From contig JAUCBJ010003006.1 of the NCBI GenBank assembly GCA_032718475.1, positions 1 through 40,699 on the forward strand: 40,699 nt of DNA, read 5' to 3'. This document shows, piece after piece, positions 30,199-39,318 of this stretch. The notes under the pieces were generated by a model. That model saw only the letters and a program-made list of their open reading frames with translations. It was not told the origin of the DNA and ran no database searches. The position numbers and the translations under genes are program-made. Numbering within the stretch: position 1 is the first letter of the stretch; each line of letters begins with the position of its first letter. The DNA comes from Nemertoderma westbladi. Its lineage: Eukaryota > Xenacoelomorpha > Nemertodermatida > Nemertodermatidae.

Positions 30199-32451
30199 AT
30201 GTCTGACACAAAGCAAAACCTGTCAGACAGTCTCCTAGATACAACCATCTGTGACCCAGACAGGAGTGTGGAACGTGTGAGACCGAAGTTCAATTCACCT
30301 CCTACTGTAAGAAAGATCATCCCTCCAGTAGTAATATCAGACCTTAGGCTAGTCCAACACCATAGGTCTATCATAGGCACTCGAGCTCAGGTCAAGCGGG
30401 ACCAAGAAGCAGCGGAACAGCAGCAACACTCGAGCCGAGAACTCATTTCTCAGCGGCCCGACAGCTCCAGTAGTGCGGATACTGTAAGGCTGACACCCGA
30501 GCGCGGAGCAATGATAGCAGATGCGGTTTATTCGGATTCCCTTCTCATCCTTCCTGTAGCCGTACTCAAAAGGGTATTGATTGCGATGGAGGAACACCAA
30601 ATCGATTGGGCGAGAAGTAAGCGATCGACCAAGGTCAGTTATGCGGGATACACGAAGGAGGAACTGAAGTCTATTGTCGAGACGCAATGGAATTTCCCCG
30701 GACCCGGACTCCCGTTTAACTTATCGGAAGCTGGCTGGGAGGACTTATACAGGATGGGAGTGGTATGGTACACTAGGGATTCGGCTAGGTGGAAGGGGTC
30801 GGCAGCAGGATATGTACAGAGATTCTTCAGCTCTCTGGGGCGATTGGCGGAGCAGCTGTTTCAGCTGCCTCACGGACCTCGGGAGCAGGAAGAGCTGCTT
30901 TATCAAGTTCGCGAACGAGTTCTGTGGATCAGACTAATTCTTTCAGCCTATAAGAAAGTCTCAAGGATAAGCCAAGATACGTCGTTGCGGGTTGCCGTAA
31001 AGACTTGGTTCTGGCGAGTGAGTCTTAAAGTCCAAGAAACGACTCAATGGAAAGCTCTGCTAACCGAGCACATGACCCAAGGAGAATCAACAGACGCTGT
31101 CTTTTCTCCAGTGGAAGGCGAAGCGACGGCAGAAAAACCTCAGAAGAAGGACGCAAGCGTTACGTCATCTGATGAAGGCGATACCACTGATCCTGAAGGC
31201 AGAGGAAATAGATCTCGTTCCAACAGACGTAGAAGAATGCCTCACCGTCAGAAATTGCCTAATCTGCCCCCAGCTGGGAGAAGGCAACTAGCTAGCACAG
31301 ACTTAGGTAGTACAGAACCCACAGACCAAATTATTATAGTAGAAAGACTCCCTACTATAGTAGATGAGCCTGAAATAATTAGGCCTGTTCTCGAAGCCAC
31401 CCTTTCGGTGATAGAGACACCTGTACTCCCAGAACCTACCTCTAAATTCCCTTTACACAGCACGAAACTACCTGTGCCCAGTAGGACTGTTCCCGAGTCC
31501 GAACCCATCCTGGACACCGAGCGAGATATCAAGAATTTATCGCCCGTCGTCTCTCGCTTGCCCGCTACTACGTTGGCGACTCCCGCTTCGGCGGTCGAGT
31601 GGGTAGCTGAGGGACGACGGGAGATGGGTCTCCTGCTCGGGCAGCTGAGGGAACATTGTAAATGTTCCTCCCAGCAGGTCCGGGAGTTGGAAGGGACTGT
31701 TCAGCAGTTAAAGGGAGCAGTAAGAGAGGGTAGGTTAGCGTTGCAAGAAGTGCAGCAGAGTATCGCGTCAGAACGCAATAAGTTAGTAAATTTACAAAAG
31801 GGTATACCACCACCCTCTGTAACAATGTGTCAACCTGTTAGGTCTGAAGTATTTCATGCGCAAGGTGTGGAGCCTATACGCATCTATACTGCTAGTGAAG
31901 TAGAAACTCCTATAGTAAATCCTATTAAGGGTAATTATAAACCTGTTGACAGTGATATTCCATATAGACTTGATAATAATCCGAGAAATTTATATACCGA
32001 TAACTCGATATTAAATAATACGATGGCCCAAGAAAGTTTTACGCATCAAATGGCTAGAACCGAAGCCCGTCAAGCGGTAAAGATGGGAGAGATCGTCAAG
32101 TTCAATGGAGATGAGATGAAATGGTTACCTTTTAATGAATATTACCAAGATAACATACAGAACTCTGTACTATCTAATGGAGAGAACATACGAGCGGAGG
32201 AAAATCAGCTCGAGGAGAAGCATATCGAAATGGACGAGACACCGACCGTAACCTTAAACCTTCTGATGCAATTGTATTGCACCCTTCACCCAGGAGTTAT
32301 AGCCCTCCTAGTAAAGTGGCTAGCCCCAAATAGAAAAGGACTCTTGCTAGCCTCAAGAAACTGCGTAAACGCCGTCCGCGCAAGAAAGACTAACTGTTTA
32401 GAGTATTTTTATATTTTAGAAACTGTGATTTTTTATATTTTATATAATTAA
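30199..32451 (+). CDS. Uncharacterised 750-aa protein, possibly retroelement gag-like
   Basis: A long intact ORF with a good start context (AACATGTC). I do not recognise a family. Visible features: a disordered N-terminus (1-100); a compact Trp-rich region, about 105-290 (QWNFPGPGLPFNLSEAGW, KTWFWRVSLKVQETTQWKAL); a very basic stretch 336-351 (RGNRSRSNRRRRMPHRQK), possibly nuclear-localising or nucleic-acid-binding; a Pro-rich acidic linker to about 455; a likely coiled coil 465-535 with Cys-Lys-Cys at 487-489; and FNGDEMKWLPFNEYY at 635-649, reminiscent of the FxGDxxxWxxFxxxF motif of BEL/Gypsy gag proteins. GC content is above the neighbouring AT-rich DNA. No pol gene or LTR pair is apparent around it. 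It could be a gag-only non-autonomous element, a domesticated gag or a lineage-specific host gene. Confidence 0.6.
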   Translation: MSDTKQNLSDSLLDTTICDPDRSVERVRPKFNSPPTVRKIIPPVVISDLRLVQHHRSIIGTRAQVKRDQEAAEQQQHSSRELISQRPDSSSSADTVRLTPERGAMIADAVYSDSLLILPVAVLKRVLIAMEEHQIDWARSKRSTKVSYAGYTKEELKSIVETQWNFPGPGLPFNLSEAGWEDLYRMGVVWYTRDSARWKGSAAGYVQRFFSSLGRLAEQLFQLPHGPREQEELLYQVRERVLWIRLILSAYKKVSRISQDTSLRVAVKTWFWRVSLKVQETTQWKALLTEHMTQGESTDAVFSPVEGEATAEKPQKKDASVTSSDEGDTTDPEGRGNRSRSNRRRRMPHRQKLPNLPPAGRRQLASTDLGSTEPTDQIIIVERLPTIVDEPEIIRPVLEATLSVIETPVLPEPTSKFPLHSTKLPVPSRTVPESEPILDTERDIKNLSPVVSRLPATTLATPASAVEWVAEGRREMGLLLGQLREHCKCSSQQVRELEGTVQQLKGAVREGRLALQEVQQSIASERNKLVNLQKGIPPPSVTMCQPVRSEVFHAQGVEPIRIYTASEVETPIVNPIKGNYKPVDSDIPYRLDNNPRNLYTDNSILNNTMAQESFTHQMARTEARQAVKMGEIVKFNGDEMKWLPFNEYYQDNIQNSVLSNGENIRAEENQLEEKHIEMDETPTVTLNLLMQLYCTLHPGVIALLVKWLAPNRKGLLLASRNCVNAVRARKTNCLEYFYILETVIFYILYN

Positions 32452-33756
32452 ATCCCATTTTCTGGGAGTGGTGTAAAAGCTTTTGGGGGATATAACTGGC
32501 CTTTTCCATTCGTAATCCAGTTTTCCCCCATTCGCTCAAATCCTCTAAACTGTTGCTTCTAGTGGCACAATCCGCCCGCTGGTTGGCTGATTTGCTGTAC
32601 TTGTGTAGCCTCTTTGTTCCGTTCGATCAACCAATCAGAACAACAGTTGACCAATCACAGTGATAGATTACCTCTTTGTGTGTAAAATGTATACCACGAA
32701 TCACATGATTCAGTAATGACGTTTTTCCCAGCTTAGAACATCATCGGCTGTGGAATGTTTCTGAATTTTCCAACATTAGAACGTCTTTAATTATAAGATC
32801 ACAAAACTGTTATCTTGGTTAACTTGGCACACTACCTACCTGGTCTGGCACGGTACTGCATACTACGTGCTGTAAACTCAAGCTGCTTTTCACCGCATTA
32901 TTTACTGCTATTTACGGTTTGTTATTAAATGTATCATTCGTTTGCATATTGTTATTTGGAGAATATTGATAAACGATCAGAAACCCCAATCTTCTTGATA
33001 CACTAAGGTTAGAGAGACCGGTTACATATAGCAATTGCGACATACATTATCGTGGTTTCTAGTGAATTCAATGCTACTTAATAGGCCCTACAAATGTCGG
33101 TTGCTGTTCTCTTTATACATGATTAAAATCAGTGAATATCGGCAATTCAGTGTGCAGTGGTGTGCAATAGTCTGTATGTGCTTGACCGAGTAACAAAGCA
33201 TTTCCTAAAGAATGCACCTTTTGTGATCTATAAGCCATCCCATTGTGTATAGTGTAAGTCATAACTCTGTTTATATGGATAGAGCGCCACGTCCTAAAGG
33301 AACTGCTAATATTTCCCGAAAGTGAATAATATTTGTCAGAGATTATATATTAACGATCAATCGAATAGTACGGTAGGCCTGCACCGCAATCAAATTAAAG
33401 CATCCGAATCCAGTCTCCCGGGTATATCCAGCGGGTGAATGGTCGCGCATAGACTGGCTTCGGCTAATGTTGGATTTATTTGTATCAAATACTTGTCATA
33501 GGCTAAAGTCGATTTATAACCTAGAAGACATATAGATTTGGCGGGTTAAACTGCCAAAGGTCTTAAAAGCGCGAACACTCCACTCCCTCGCCAACTCCCT
33601 CTCTTTCTCTAATAACGCAGTTCCCTCATCTAACTGCCTCTCTAATTCTTTCTGGTCTAGCACCACCATGTCTAGTTAACACGTCAGATCTATCTCCAAC
33701 ACCCTTCTTGCTTTTGAGGAGGATGTAGCGGACTTATTGGTCGCAACGGACTCCCG
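32452..33756. other. Non-coding interval with CCAAT boxes
   Basis: No gene. Two CCAATCA boxes lie at about 32631 and 32651 and could belong to a promoter or LTR. A purine-rich AAAAGCTTTTGGGGGA at 32475-32490, shortly after the 750-aa ORF, looks like a polypurine tract. No LTR sequence that recurs upstream of the ORF could be found. CT-rich sequence at 33585-33660 precedes the next ORF's 3' end. Confidence 0.4.
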
Positions 33757-34482
33757 TCACCTCTCTGTCCTACTAACATTCCCCCACTTTCTGTGGTTCT
33801 CGCTAACCGACGAGACCGAATCCTCGGGGTTAACCTCGGGTTCGCCCACATGTAGATCCGCCCAACCCACTAACTTAATTCCCCTAGCATCCACTAAGTA
33901 CGGCCCTACGTACACTACTTCAGGGTCCATAACCCCGGATCGCCACAGTTCGAATAGTTCGGTGGCAACCCCCCTCGCTCTCTCACTCGCCAGTTCTCCC
34001 TGTCCAAAACGGACTAAATACCGGAAATGTTTGTTAGACTCACCTAGCTTTTGGTGTAACTTAGGCTGGTCTACCTTTCCTCCCTCTCTGGCCTCCTTCA
34101 GTAGTTTCTTTGTGGCGTTGTAGGCCCGTCGTAGCCGATCACTCGTCCCGATGTCCTCTTCGCCGACATCTCCTCCTCCTCTCCTCGTCCGGCATCGTAC
34201 CGGCAGCCCCACTGTCGCCGTTCCGGTGGGCCGTCCATCGCCCTCAGCCTGTGGCTGGCCAGCGACTTCGGTACTCCGACCACCATCGTGCGTCGACTCG
34301 TCCCTCCCTCGTGGTTGATGGCCGCCCTCCGCTTGGGCTACCGGATCGTCCCTCGTCAGCGAATCCAGTGTCACTGGCCGATACCGTCTCGTCGCGGCCT
34401 CGCGGATCATTTGGTTGGTATCGTCCGGGGTCCGCGGCGGCGTTCTCTCTCCCTCTGATAATCGGGGTTCTCCTGTGCTCAT
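33757..34482 (-). CDS. Gag-like protein of an LTR-type retroelement (tentative)
   Basis: A 241-codon ORF starting MSTGEPRLSEGERTPP. Residues 1-115 are charged and low in hydrophobics (disordered). Residues 121-183 (YNATKKLLKEAREGGKVDQP ... LASERARGVATELFELW) form a helical, basic-acidic domain, followed by a Val/Pro/Gly-rich tail (VVYVGPYLVDARGIKLVGWADLHVGEPE). The 121-179 block is conserved in the decayed copy at 11732-11918, so it is a multi-copy repeat-encoded protein. The helical block resembles the N-terminal region of BEL/Gypsy-type gag proteins only in general character. No zinc knuckle, protease or RT follows downstream. A possible LTR edge lies upstream at 35113. Confidence 0.55.
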   Translation of the reverse strand: MSTGEPRLSEGERTPPRTPDDTNQMIREAATRRYRPVTLDSLTRDDPVAQAEGGHQPRGRDESTHDGGRSTEVAGQPQAEGDGRPTGTATVGLPVRCRTRRGGGDVGEEDIGTSDRLRRAYNATKKLLKEAREGGKVDQPKLHQKLGESNKHFRYLVRFGQGELASERARGVATELFELWRSGVMDPEVVYVGPYLVDARGIKLVGWADLHVGEPEVNPEDSVSSVSENHRKWGNVSRTER

Positions 34483-35112
34483 CTTTACTTCCCCTAGCAG
34501 TCACAGTTTATTGGCAGTTGTGGATTGTTCGCTCGGCAAATTGTTCACTGTGACGGGATCAGAGATCCTGACCGGGTAGATTGTTATACGCGTCACCGCA
34601 TGCTTTGAGATGGTACTGATAGCTTGGCCGAGGCCGTTGGAGAAAAGCGATCAGAGTTCGATGTTGTTCCTTGATGTTATAACATATATATAATAGCACA
34701 ATAATGTATGACAGAGATAATAGTATAATATATGATGCTGGTAATAGTATATGATGACAGCCGATGTCGATGACGGTGAACAATTGTTACCGGTCTGCAC
34801 TAAAACTGAGTAACTAACTAACTGAATAACAAACCGGTAACGGGAGGTAATATATGATTGATATACCAATATTGCTTCATCTCCTACTCTACTTTGACCT
34901 GTTACCTAATGGATGCTCTCCTGTGCCCTATCATGTGCTTTCCTCCCCCTTATTGGCTAATATGCTACTTGTCACCCTTGCACTCTCTGGGAGTGTTTCC
35001 CCTCTGCTGCTAGCCTCTACTAGCTGTGTCCCCTCCGAGGTGGTTTGACCTCTAACCTTCCTTTGTGTGTGGCTTCGGGGCTTGTGTCCCCCCCCCCCCC
35101 CCCCCCCCCAAA
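34483..35112 (-). other. Untranslated leader of the gag-like element (inferred) with poly-C tract
   Basis: There is no coding signal on either strand that looks real. On the minus strand this stretch lies between the TG...CA palindrome at 35113-35160 and the gag-like ATG, which is where a retroelement leader would be. The bases just inside the palindrome read TTTGGGG on the minus strand and run into the G tract (poly-C 35088-35109 on the plus strand), in the place expected for a primer-binding site. The assignment is inference. Confidence 0.35.
35088..35109. repeat. Poly-C tract (22 nt)
   Basis: An uninterrupted run of 22 C, four bases before the palindrome at 35113. Confidence 0.95.
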
Positions 35113-35160
35113 TGTTGGTTGTGATACGAGATTAATATTGCTAATCTCGTATCTCCAACA
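35113..35160. repeat. 48-bp TG...CA imperfect palindrome
   Basis: It begins TGTTGG and ends CCAACA. The arms GATACGAGATTA and TAATCTCGTATC are perfectly complementary, separated by ATATTGC-like bases. It could be a hairpin, or the two ends of an LTR brought together by an internal deletion. Both ends obey the TG...CA rule. Confidence 0.75.
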
Positions 35161-35487
35161 TATTGCTGAAAATGCCACTATCCCATTTTCTGGTGGGTAA
35201 TGAGGCGGAATTGAATCCGCTTACAAATAATTATCGAAACAATTACTCACAAAATTATACAAGGCCTAATATTGTATTTTACTTACATATTAGATTCAAT
35301 GTGACCCTTATAATATGTATCTTTCTGTGCTATTATGAATGGTATTATAAATACTATAATAATTTCAAGTGAAATTTGGGTTTGATGTACAGTAGCATGC
35401 TATCATCTCGGGACTATGTGAGTAGGAACCACACTGGGGAAATAGCCTATCAATTCTTTTTTTACTACTTGAACAGCTCACAGGTCT
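35161..35487. other. Spacer between palindrome and LINE relic
   Basis: AT-rich and non-coding. Nothing is recognisable. Confidence 0.5.
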
Positions 35488-36600
35488 ATAAATATAGTTT
35501 CTCTAAATTGTAATGGATTGCAAAATAACGTAAAAAGAAAAGCTACTTTCGAGAAACTAAAAAGGGCTAAATTTGACATTTGCTTCCTCCAAGAAACACA
35601 TTGTTCTAATTCAGACTTAAATAAGTGGTCTAACGAATGGGGACATGATAGCATGTTTACCGTTACAAGCTCACAATCCGTGGGTGTTGCAGTACTTTTT
35701 GGAGATGGCCTTCAGGCTAAAGTAACGAAGCGCCTTAATGACACAGAAGGGCGCTTTATAATCGCAGATATAGCATTTAGTGACACAATTTTGACACCGG
35801 TTAATATATACAACTATAATATTGACTCCCCTGCACTGATAGAAAAAATTAAAAATGAAGTCTTGCAACACTTTGACGGGTGCAACATTTTCTGGGCTGG
35901 GGACTTCAATTGGGTCCTCAATATAAACATAGATAAAAACAGGGGGATTAGCAAAGACAAATGAAAATGTGCAACAACGTATCTTTAGACACAATGGAAC
36001 ATTTAAATTTATTCGATATTTATCGTGTGGTAAATCCACAGGGTCGACTGTATTCACATAGACAAAAGGTACAATCTACATAAAAAGATTTTTTTCTGGT
36101 TTCGAGCAACATTGCTTCAATAGCCGACACCTGCGGGCTGTTTTCTGGGTATAAGTCAGACCATTCAGCTGTTTCTTTCACATTTATTTTGCCAAACAAT
36201 TATAATTACCGGCCAAAAGGTGTTGGCTATTGGAAGCATACAGTAATAATAACTTATTAAATGATGAAAAATATGTAGAACTAGTATAAAAAAACAATTG
36301 CAGAAACCGCCACACAGTCGATCCACACTTACTTTGGGAAGTCATTAAATTAAATGTTAGAACTCAAGCGATAAGTTTTTCAATTAAAAAAAAAAGGAAA
36401 CAAAATGAGCAATATGAAAAAATTAGTTTAATATGTATCAATTTTCCATTAATATGAAAAATTAAATAGAAATATTTCAGAAATGCAAGAAAAATAAAAA
36501 TTTTTAAATAATGATGATTATTGTATCAAATTGACCAAATCAAATTTATCAGCTCTGAGTTTATTAAACTTTATTACTAAACGGGTTCAGAAAAAAAAAA
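35488..36600 (+). pseudogene. L1/Tx1-like LINE relic: endonuclease and RT start
   Basis: From about 35490 the frame reads INIVSLNCNGLQNNVKRKA and continues to 35963. It contains the AP-endonuclease motifs CFLQETH (catalytic Glu, about 35590-35604) and WAGDFNWVL (about 35896-35920). A frameshift follows at about 35960. MCNNVSLDTMEHLNLFDIYR continues from 35967, a stop lies at 36079, and then SGYKSDHSAVS (catalytic His) at about 36150. GVGYWKHTVNNLLND near 36220 is the post-endonuclease GxWKxN signature of L1/Tx1-type elements. After about 36400 only AT-rich remnants are left, and the insertion ends at an A-run at 36590-36600. The RT is missing and there are several stops. Confidence 0.8.
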
Positions 36601-36621
36601 GAGTTAAAAGGTAAAAAGAGT

Positions 36622-39318
36622 TCAGGGTCCATCGAATAGGTCACCCGGAGAGGGACCGCCCGTCGCCATAACAGACGCCGCGTTGCCCACTAGAATGGCC
36701 ACCTGAATCCGCTGTAGGAGGAAGCGGAGTGAGCGGGGTTCGTGGGTGAACGTGTGCATTCGGGAGCCAACCTCCCGGAGGAAGGCCGCAGTCTCTGGAC
36801 TGGGACGGCCGAGGGTCTCAAAGGCCACAGGATGGAAAATGTGGAGGCCCCGCTGCTCCAGCTCGGCGTACGTCGCGCGTTTCCTCCGATCTGCCTCCTC
36901 AGCTGTGCGCCCACCGGCGATGAGGGTCTGTTGGAGGTGGCTGGGGGCAAGGGGGTCGACTACCGTAGCGTCCCAAGTAAGGCTTTGTCCCGCGCTCCAA
37001 GAGGCGAGGCTCACCCCGTCCACTCGTTTCCCGTCGTTCCTGAAGAGACCCGGGGGTTCCAGGACTGACGGGATGTCGCAGCTGACCAGTGCCCGCCTCA
37101 CAAAATTGTTTATCATGGTGTGACGGGGGTGCCGGCCCGCACTCCTCCGGCAGGAGAGGCTGTGAAGGCCGTCTGCGGCGACTGGACTACCGCACTGGTC
37201 ACAGGTGTGGGGTTCCACCACCTTGCACCCGAGCCGGGTGGCGATGGCGATCCGGAACTGGGTGTCAGTTAGTTTCAGCCCCAACGAGGCGCAAGGGAGG
37301 GCATTGAGCCAGCAGCCTGCTGTGGGGTCGTCGACCGAGTTCAGCCGCGCGAGGTTCAGTTGCGATGCTGCGCGACGGATGCTGGCGAGGGACTCCTCGT
37401 GCACCGGGGCCATCCATGCGCGCTGGACAGGCACGGTGGGCAGCGCCGAACCGGCTGGAAGGGAGGTGTTGCGCACTGCGTGTGCCAACTCTACTGCCGG
37501 GCTAGGGGGGACCTCTGCAGACGGGTAGAGGTGGTTGGAGAGTGTAGCGCATGCAGCCGCGGAAGCCAAGAAGGTGGAGGGTGCAAGCTGTGCTGCAGAA
37601 CTCAGTCCAAGGCCGCCAACCCTTGCCGGGAGGCATGCCTGGGCCCAGGCCGAGTCATCAAAGTGGGTGTTGGCGACCTCCTGGAGTGTGCTACGCTGGA
37701 CACGATCAAAGTCCTGTAGTAGGGCCGGAAACCGGAAGCAGGGTGCCGTCCGCAGGAAGTAGGTCAACCGCGGCATGGCAAATGAGTTCTTCAGGAGGAA
37801 GAACCCATGGTGGGCGTCGAGGAGCGGCAGGCGGCTAGCGAGAGTCGAGAGGTTTCCTACCTTGGAGGCGAGGCAGGACTCGATGGCGGAGTCTCCAATA
37901 GGCGCACCCAGCATCGTCAGCTCGTCCAACGGCGGGTACTGGATGCCAGCGCAAATGGTATCAAACTCCCGACGTATTTGGGCGCGTGACTCCTCCGTAT
38001 CTGGCCCCAGGAAGAACACCTCACTCTTCCTGGGGTTTATCGTTAAACCGCACTTCCCCCCCTCCTCGATCAACCGCGCCAAGTCCCGCAGTACCACCTG
38101 GGAGTCGTCGGAGAGGTTCCCATCATCCAGGTACCAGACGTTGAAGGCAGACTCCATTCTCTGGATGATGGGGTTAGCGGTGTCCCCGAAGAGATGAGGG
38201 CCGTCAGTGTCCCCCTGCTGAACACCCTCGTCGGAGAGGATGGTGTCGTCGCCATGCATGAGGAAGGTCGCTTCCCCATAGGCCGCGAGGGTGTAGTTGT
38301 ATATGCCTGGGTACTGGTCATAGACAGCTTCCAGCATCGAATCCCGCCGAATGGTGTTGAATGCGTTGCTGAAGTCGACCTTCAGCAGCACGGTACCCGG
38401 CCGGTTCTCTTCTCCCACTAGTGCCCTAACTGCATGGGCGGCAGCTTCCGCTCCCAGCTTACAGCCGATTCCCAGCTGAACCGTCCCATACGACTCCGAC
38501 CGCTGCTCCGCCACCAGGTGTCCAACGTACTTGCCGCACAGGCGCCAGAGTGTGACCCCCACCACTATGGGCCTGATGCCCCCACCCACCTTAGAGAAGG
38601 CAAACAAGTTAGCCCCAAAGAAGATAGGCCGGATGACTACTGGTACCTCGCCTGCCACCATCGTGTCGACGAACCTCGCGAGGGCTGCGAGGAAACGCTC
38701 ACCCGCTACGCCGCTGGTTGGTGCGACAAGATCCTTGTAGATCTGGGGCCGCACCCCATCGGGGCCACCGGCACTCCCACAGGGGAAGGAGGCGATCATC
38801 TTCCGGAGGGTTGCTGGTGTAGATGGCCTCGCTGACGGCGCAACTGGCGGTGATGGGACTCGTCTATCAATGGGTTTGGACGGGTGCTTACTGCGGAGCA
38901 TCTCCAACGTCTCAGGGGTATCGGGAGCGATGGAGTCCTTGGAGGAGGCCAAACGGATGGCCCCCTTCACGTCCCCGTCCTCGATCTTCTCGGCCACTGC
39001 CGAGGCGAGCCGGACGGATTCTTCTTCAAGCTTCTGGCGACGGGCCCCAGTGGGGCGACGCGGAGGTGTAGGGACCCCAGAACCCACTAGGGAGGTGGAA
39101 CGGAAGTCCGAGATCAGGCGGTTAACCTGTGAGGCGAGGGATCTCTGATGCTTCTTCCCACCTCGCCTCGGTGCCGGGATGCAGCAGTGGCCCACAAGAA
39201 GAAGCCTGATCCAGCCGTGGACGTCCGACGGGTTCTCAAAAATCGCATTGAGGATATCCGATAGCAGGTCGGCTAAGTTAGCCCTCGACGCCTTGGGAAC
39301 GTGCCTCAGCTGCCTGCA
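36622..39318 (-). CDS. Non-LTR retrotransposon RT plus restriction-like endonuclease
   Basis: 898 codons are open from just after a TGA to the stop at 36622. The linker starts with LRHVPKASR and RGGKKHQRSL. Counting from 39195 as residue 1, the RT has GGPDGVRP (143-150), GGIRPIVVG (205-213), block A LKVDFSNAFN (271-280, Asp 274), block B EGVQQGD (323-329) and block C WYLDDGN (354-360, Asp 357-358). A C-terminal domain has a C-x2-C-x9-H-x3-C finger (665-682) and KRVDGVS...LTWDATVVD (723-747). This layout matches the PD-(D/E)XK restriction-like endonuclease of the R2/NeSL-type LINE group. The protein would nick a target and reverse-transcribe its own RNA there. There is no ATG between the TGA and codon 99 of this count, so it was once continuous with the upstream frame. 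No poly-A tail and only ~20 bp separate its 3' end from the L1-like relic. Confidence 0.85.
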   Translation of the reverse strand, partial: CRQLRHVPKASRANLADLLSDILNAIFENPSDVHGWIRLLLVGHCCIPAPRRGGKKHQRSLASQVNRLISDFRSTSLVGSGVPTPPRRPTGARRQKLEEESVRLASAVAEKIEDGDVKGAIRLASSKDSIAPDTPETLEMLRSKHPSKPIDRRVPSPPVAPSARPSTPATLRKMIASFPCGSAGGPDGVRPQIYKDLVAPTSGVAGERFLAALARFVDTMVAGEVPVVIRPIFFGANLFAFSKVGGGIRPIVVGVTLWRLCGKYVGHLVAEQRSESYGTVQLGIGCKLGAEAAAHAVRALVGEENRPGTVLLKVDFSNAFNTIRRDSMLEAVYDQYPGIYNYTLAAYGEATFLMHGDDTILSDEGVQQGDTDGPHLFGDTANPIIQRMESAFNVWYLDDGNLSDDSQVVLRDLARLIEEGGKCGLTINPRKSEVFFLGPDTEESRAQIRREFDTICAGIQYPPLDELTMLGAPIGDSAIESCLASKVGNLSTLASRLPLLDAHHGFFLLKNSFAMPRLTYFLRTAPCFRFPALLQDFDRVQRSTLQEVANTHFDDSAWAQACLPARVGGLGLSSAAQLAPSTFLASAAACATLSNHLYPSAEVPPSPAVELAHAVRNTSLPAGSALPTVPVQRAWMAPVHEESLASIRRAASQLNLARLNSVDDPTAGCWLNALPCASLGLKLTDTQFRIAIATRLGCKVVEPHTCDQCGSPVAADGLHSLSCRRSAGRHPRHTMINNFVRRALVSCDIPSVLEPPGLFRNDGKRVDGVSLASWSAGQSLTWDATVVDPLAPSHLQQTLIAGGRTAEEADRRKRATYAELEQRGLHIFHPVAFETLGRPSPETAAFLREVGSRMHTFTHEPRSLRFLLQRIQVAILVGNAASVMATGGPSPGDLFDGP

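Noticed and set aside
29640-32520. LTR pair flanking the 750-aa ORF
   Set aside because: The sequences near 29645 and 32490 share only scattered short words. No direct repeat of LTR length could be aligned.
34110-34553. Plus-strand 147-codon frame opposite the gag-like ORF
   Set aside because: The minus-strand ORF has a conserved homologous block elsewhere; this frame is its antisense shadow.
36742-38835. Several plus-strand frames of 70-140 codons opposite the RLE-type RT gene
   Set aside because: These are antisense shadows of a GC-rich coding region. They have no domain content.
36622-39318. Insertion of the RLE element into 28S rDNA, as expected for true R2
   Set aside because: No rRNA sequence flanks the 3' end; the neighbour is an L1-like relic in AT-rich DNA.
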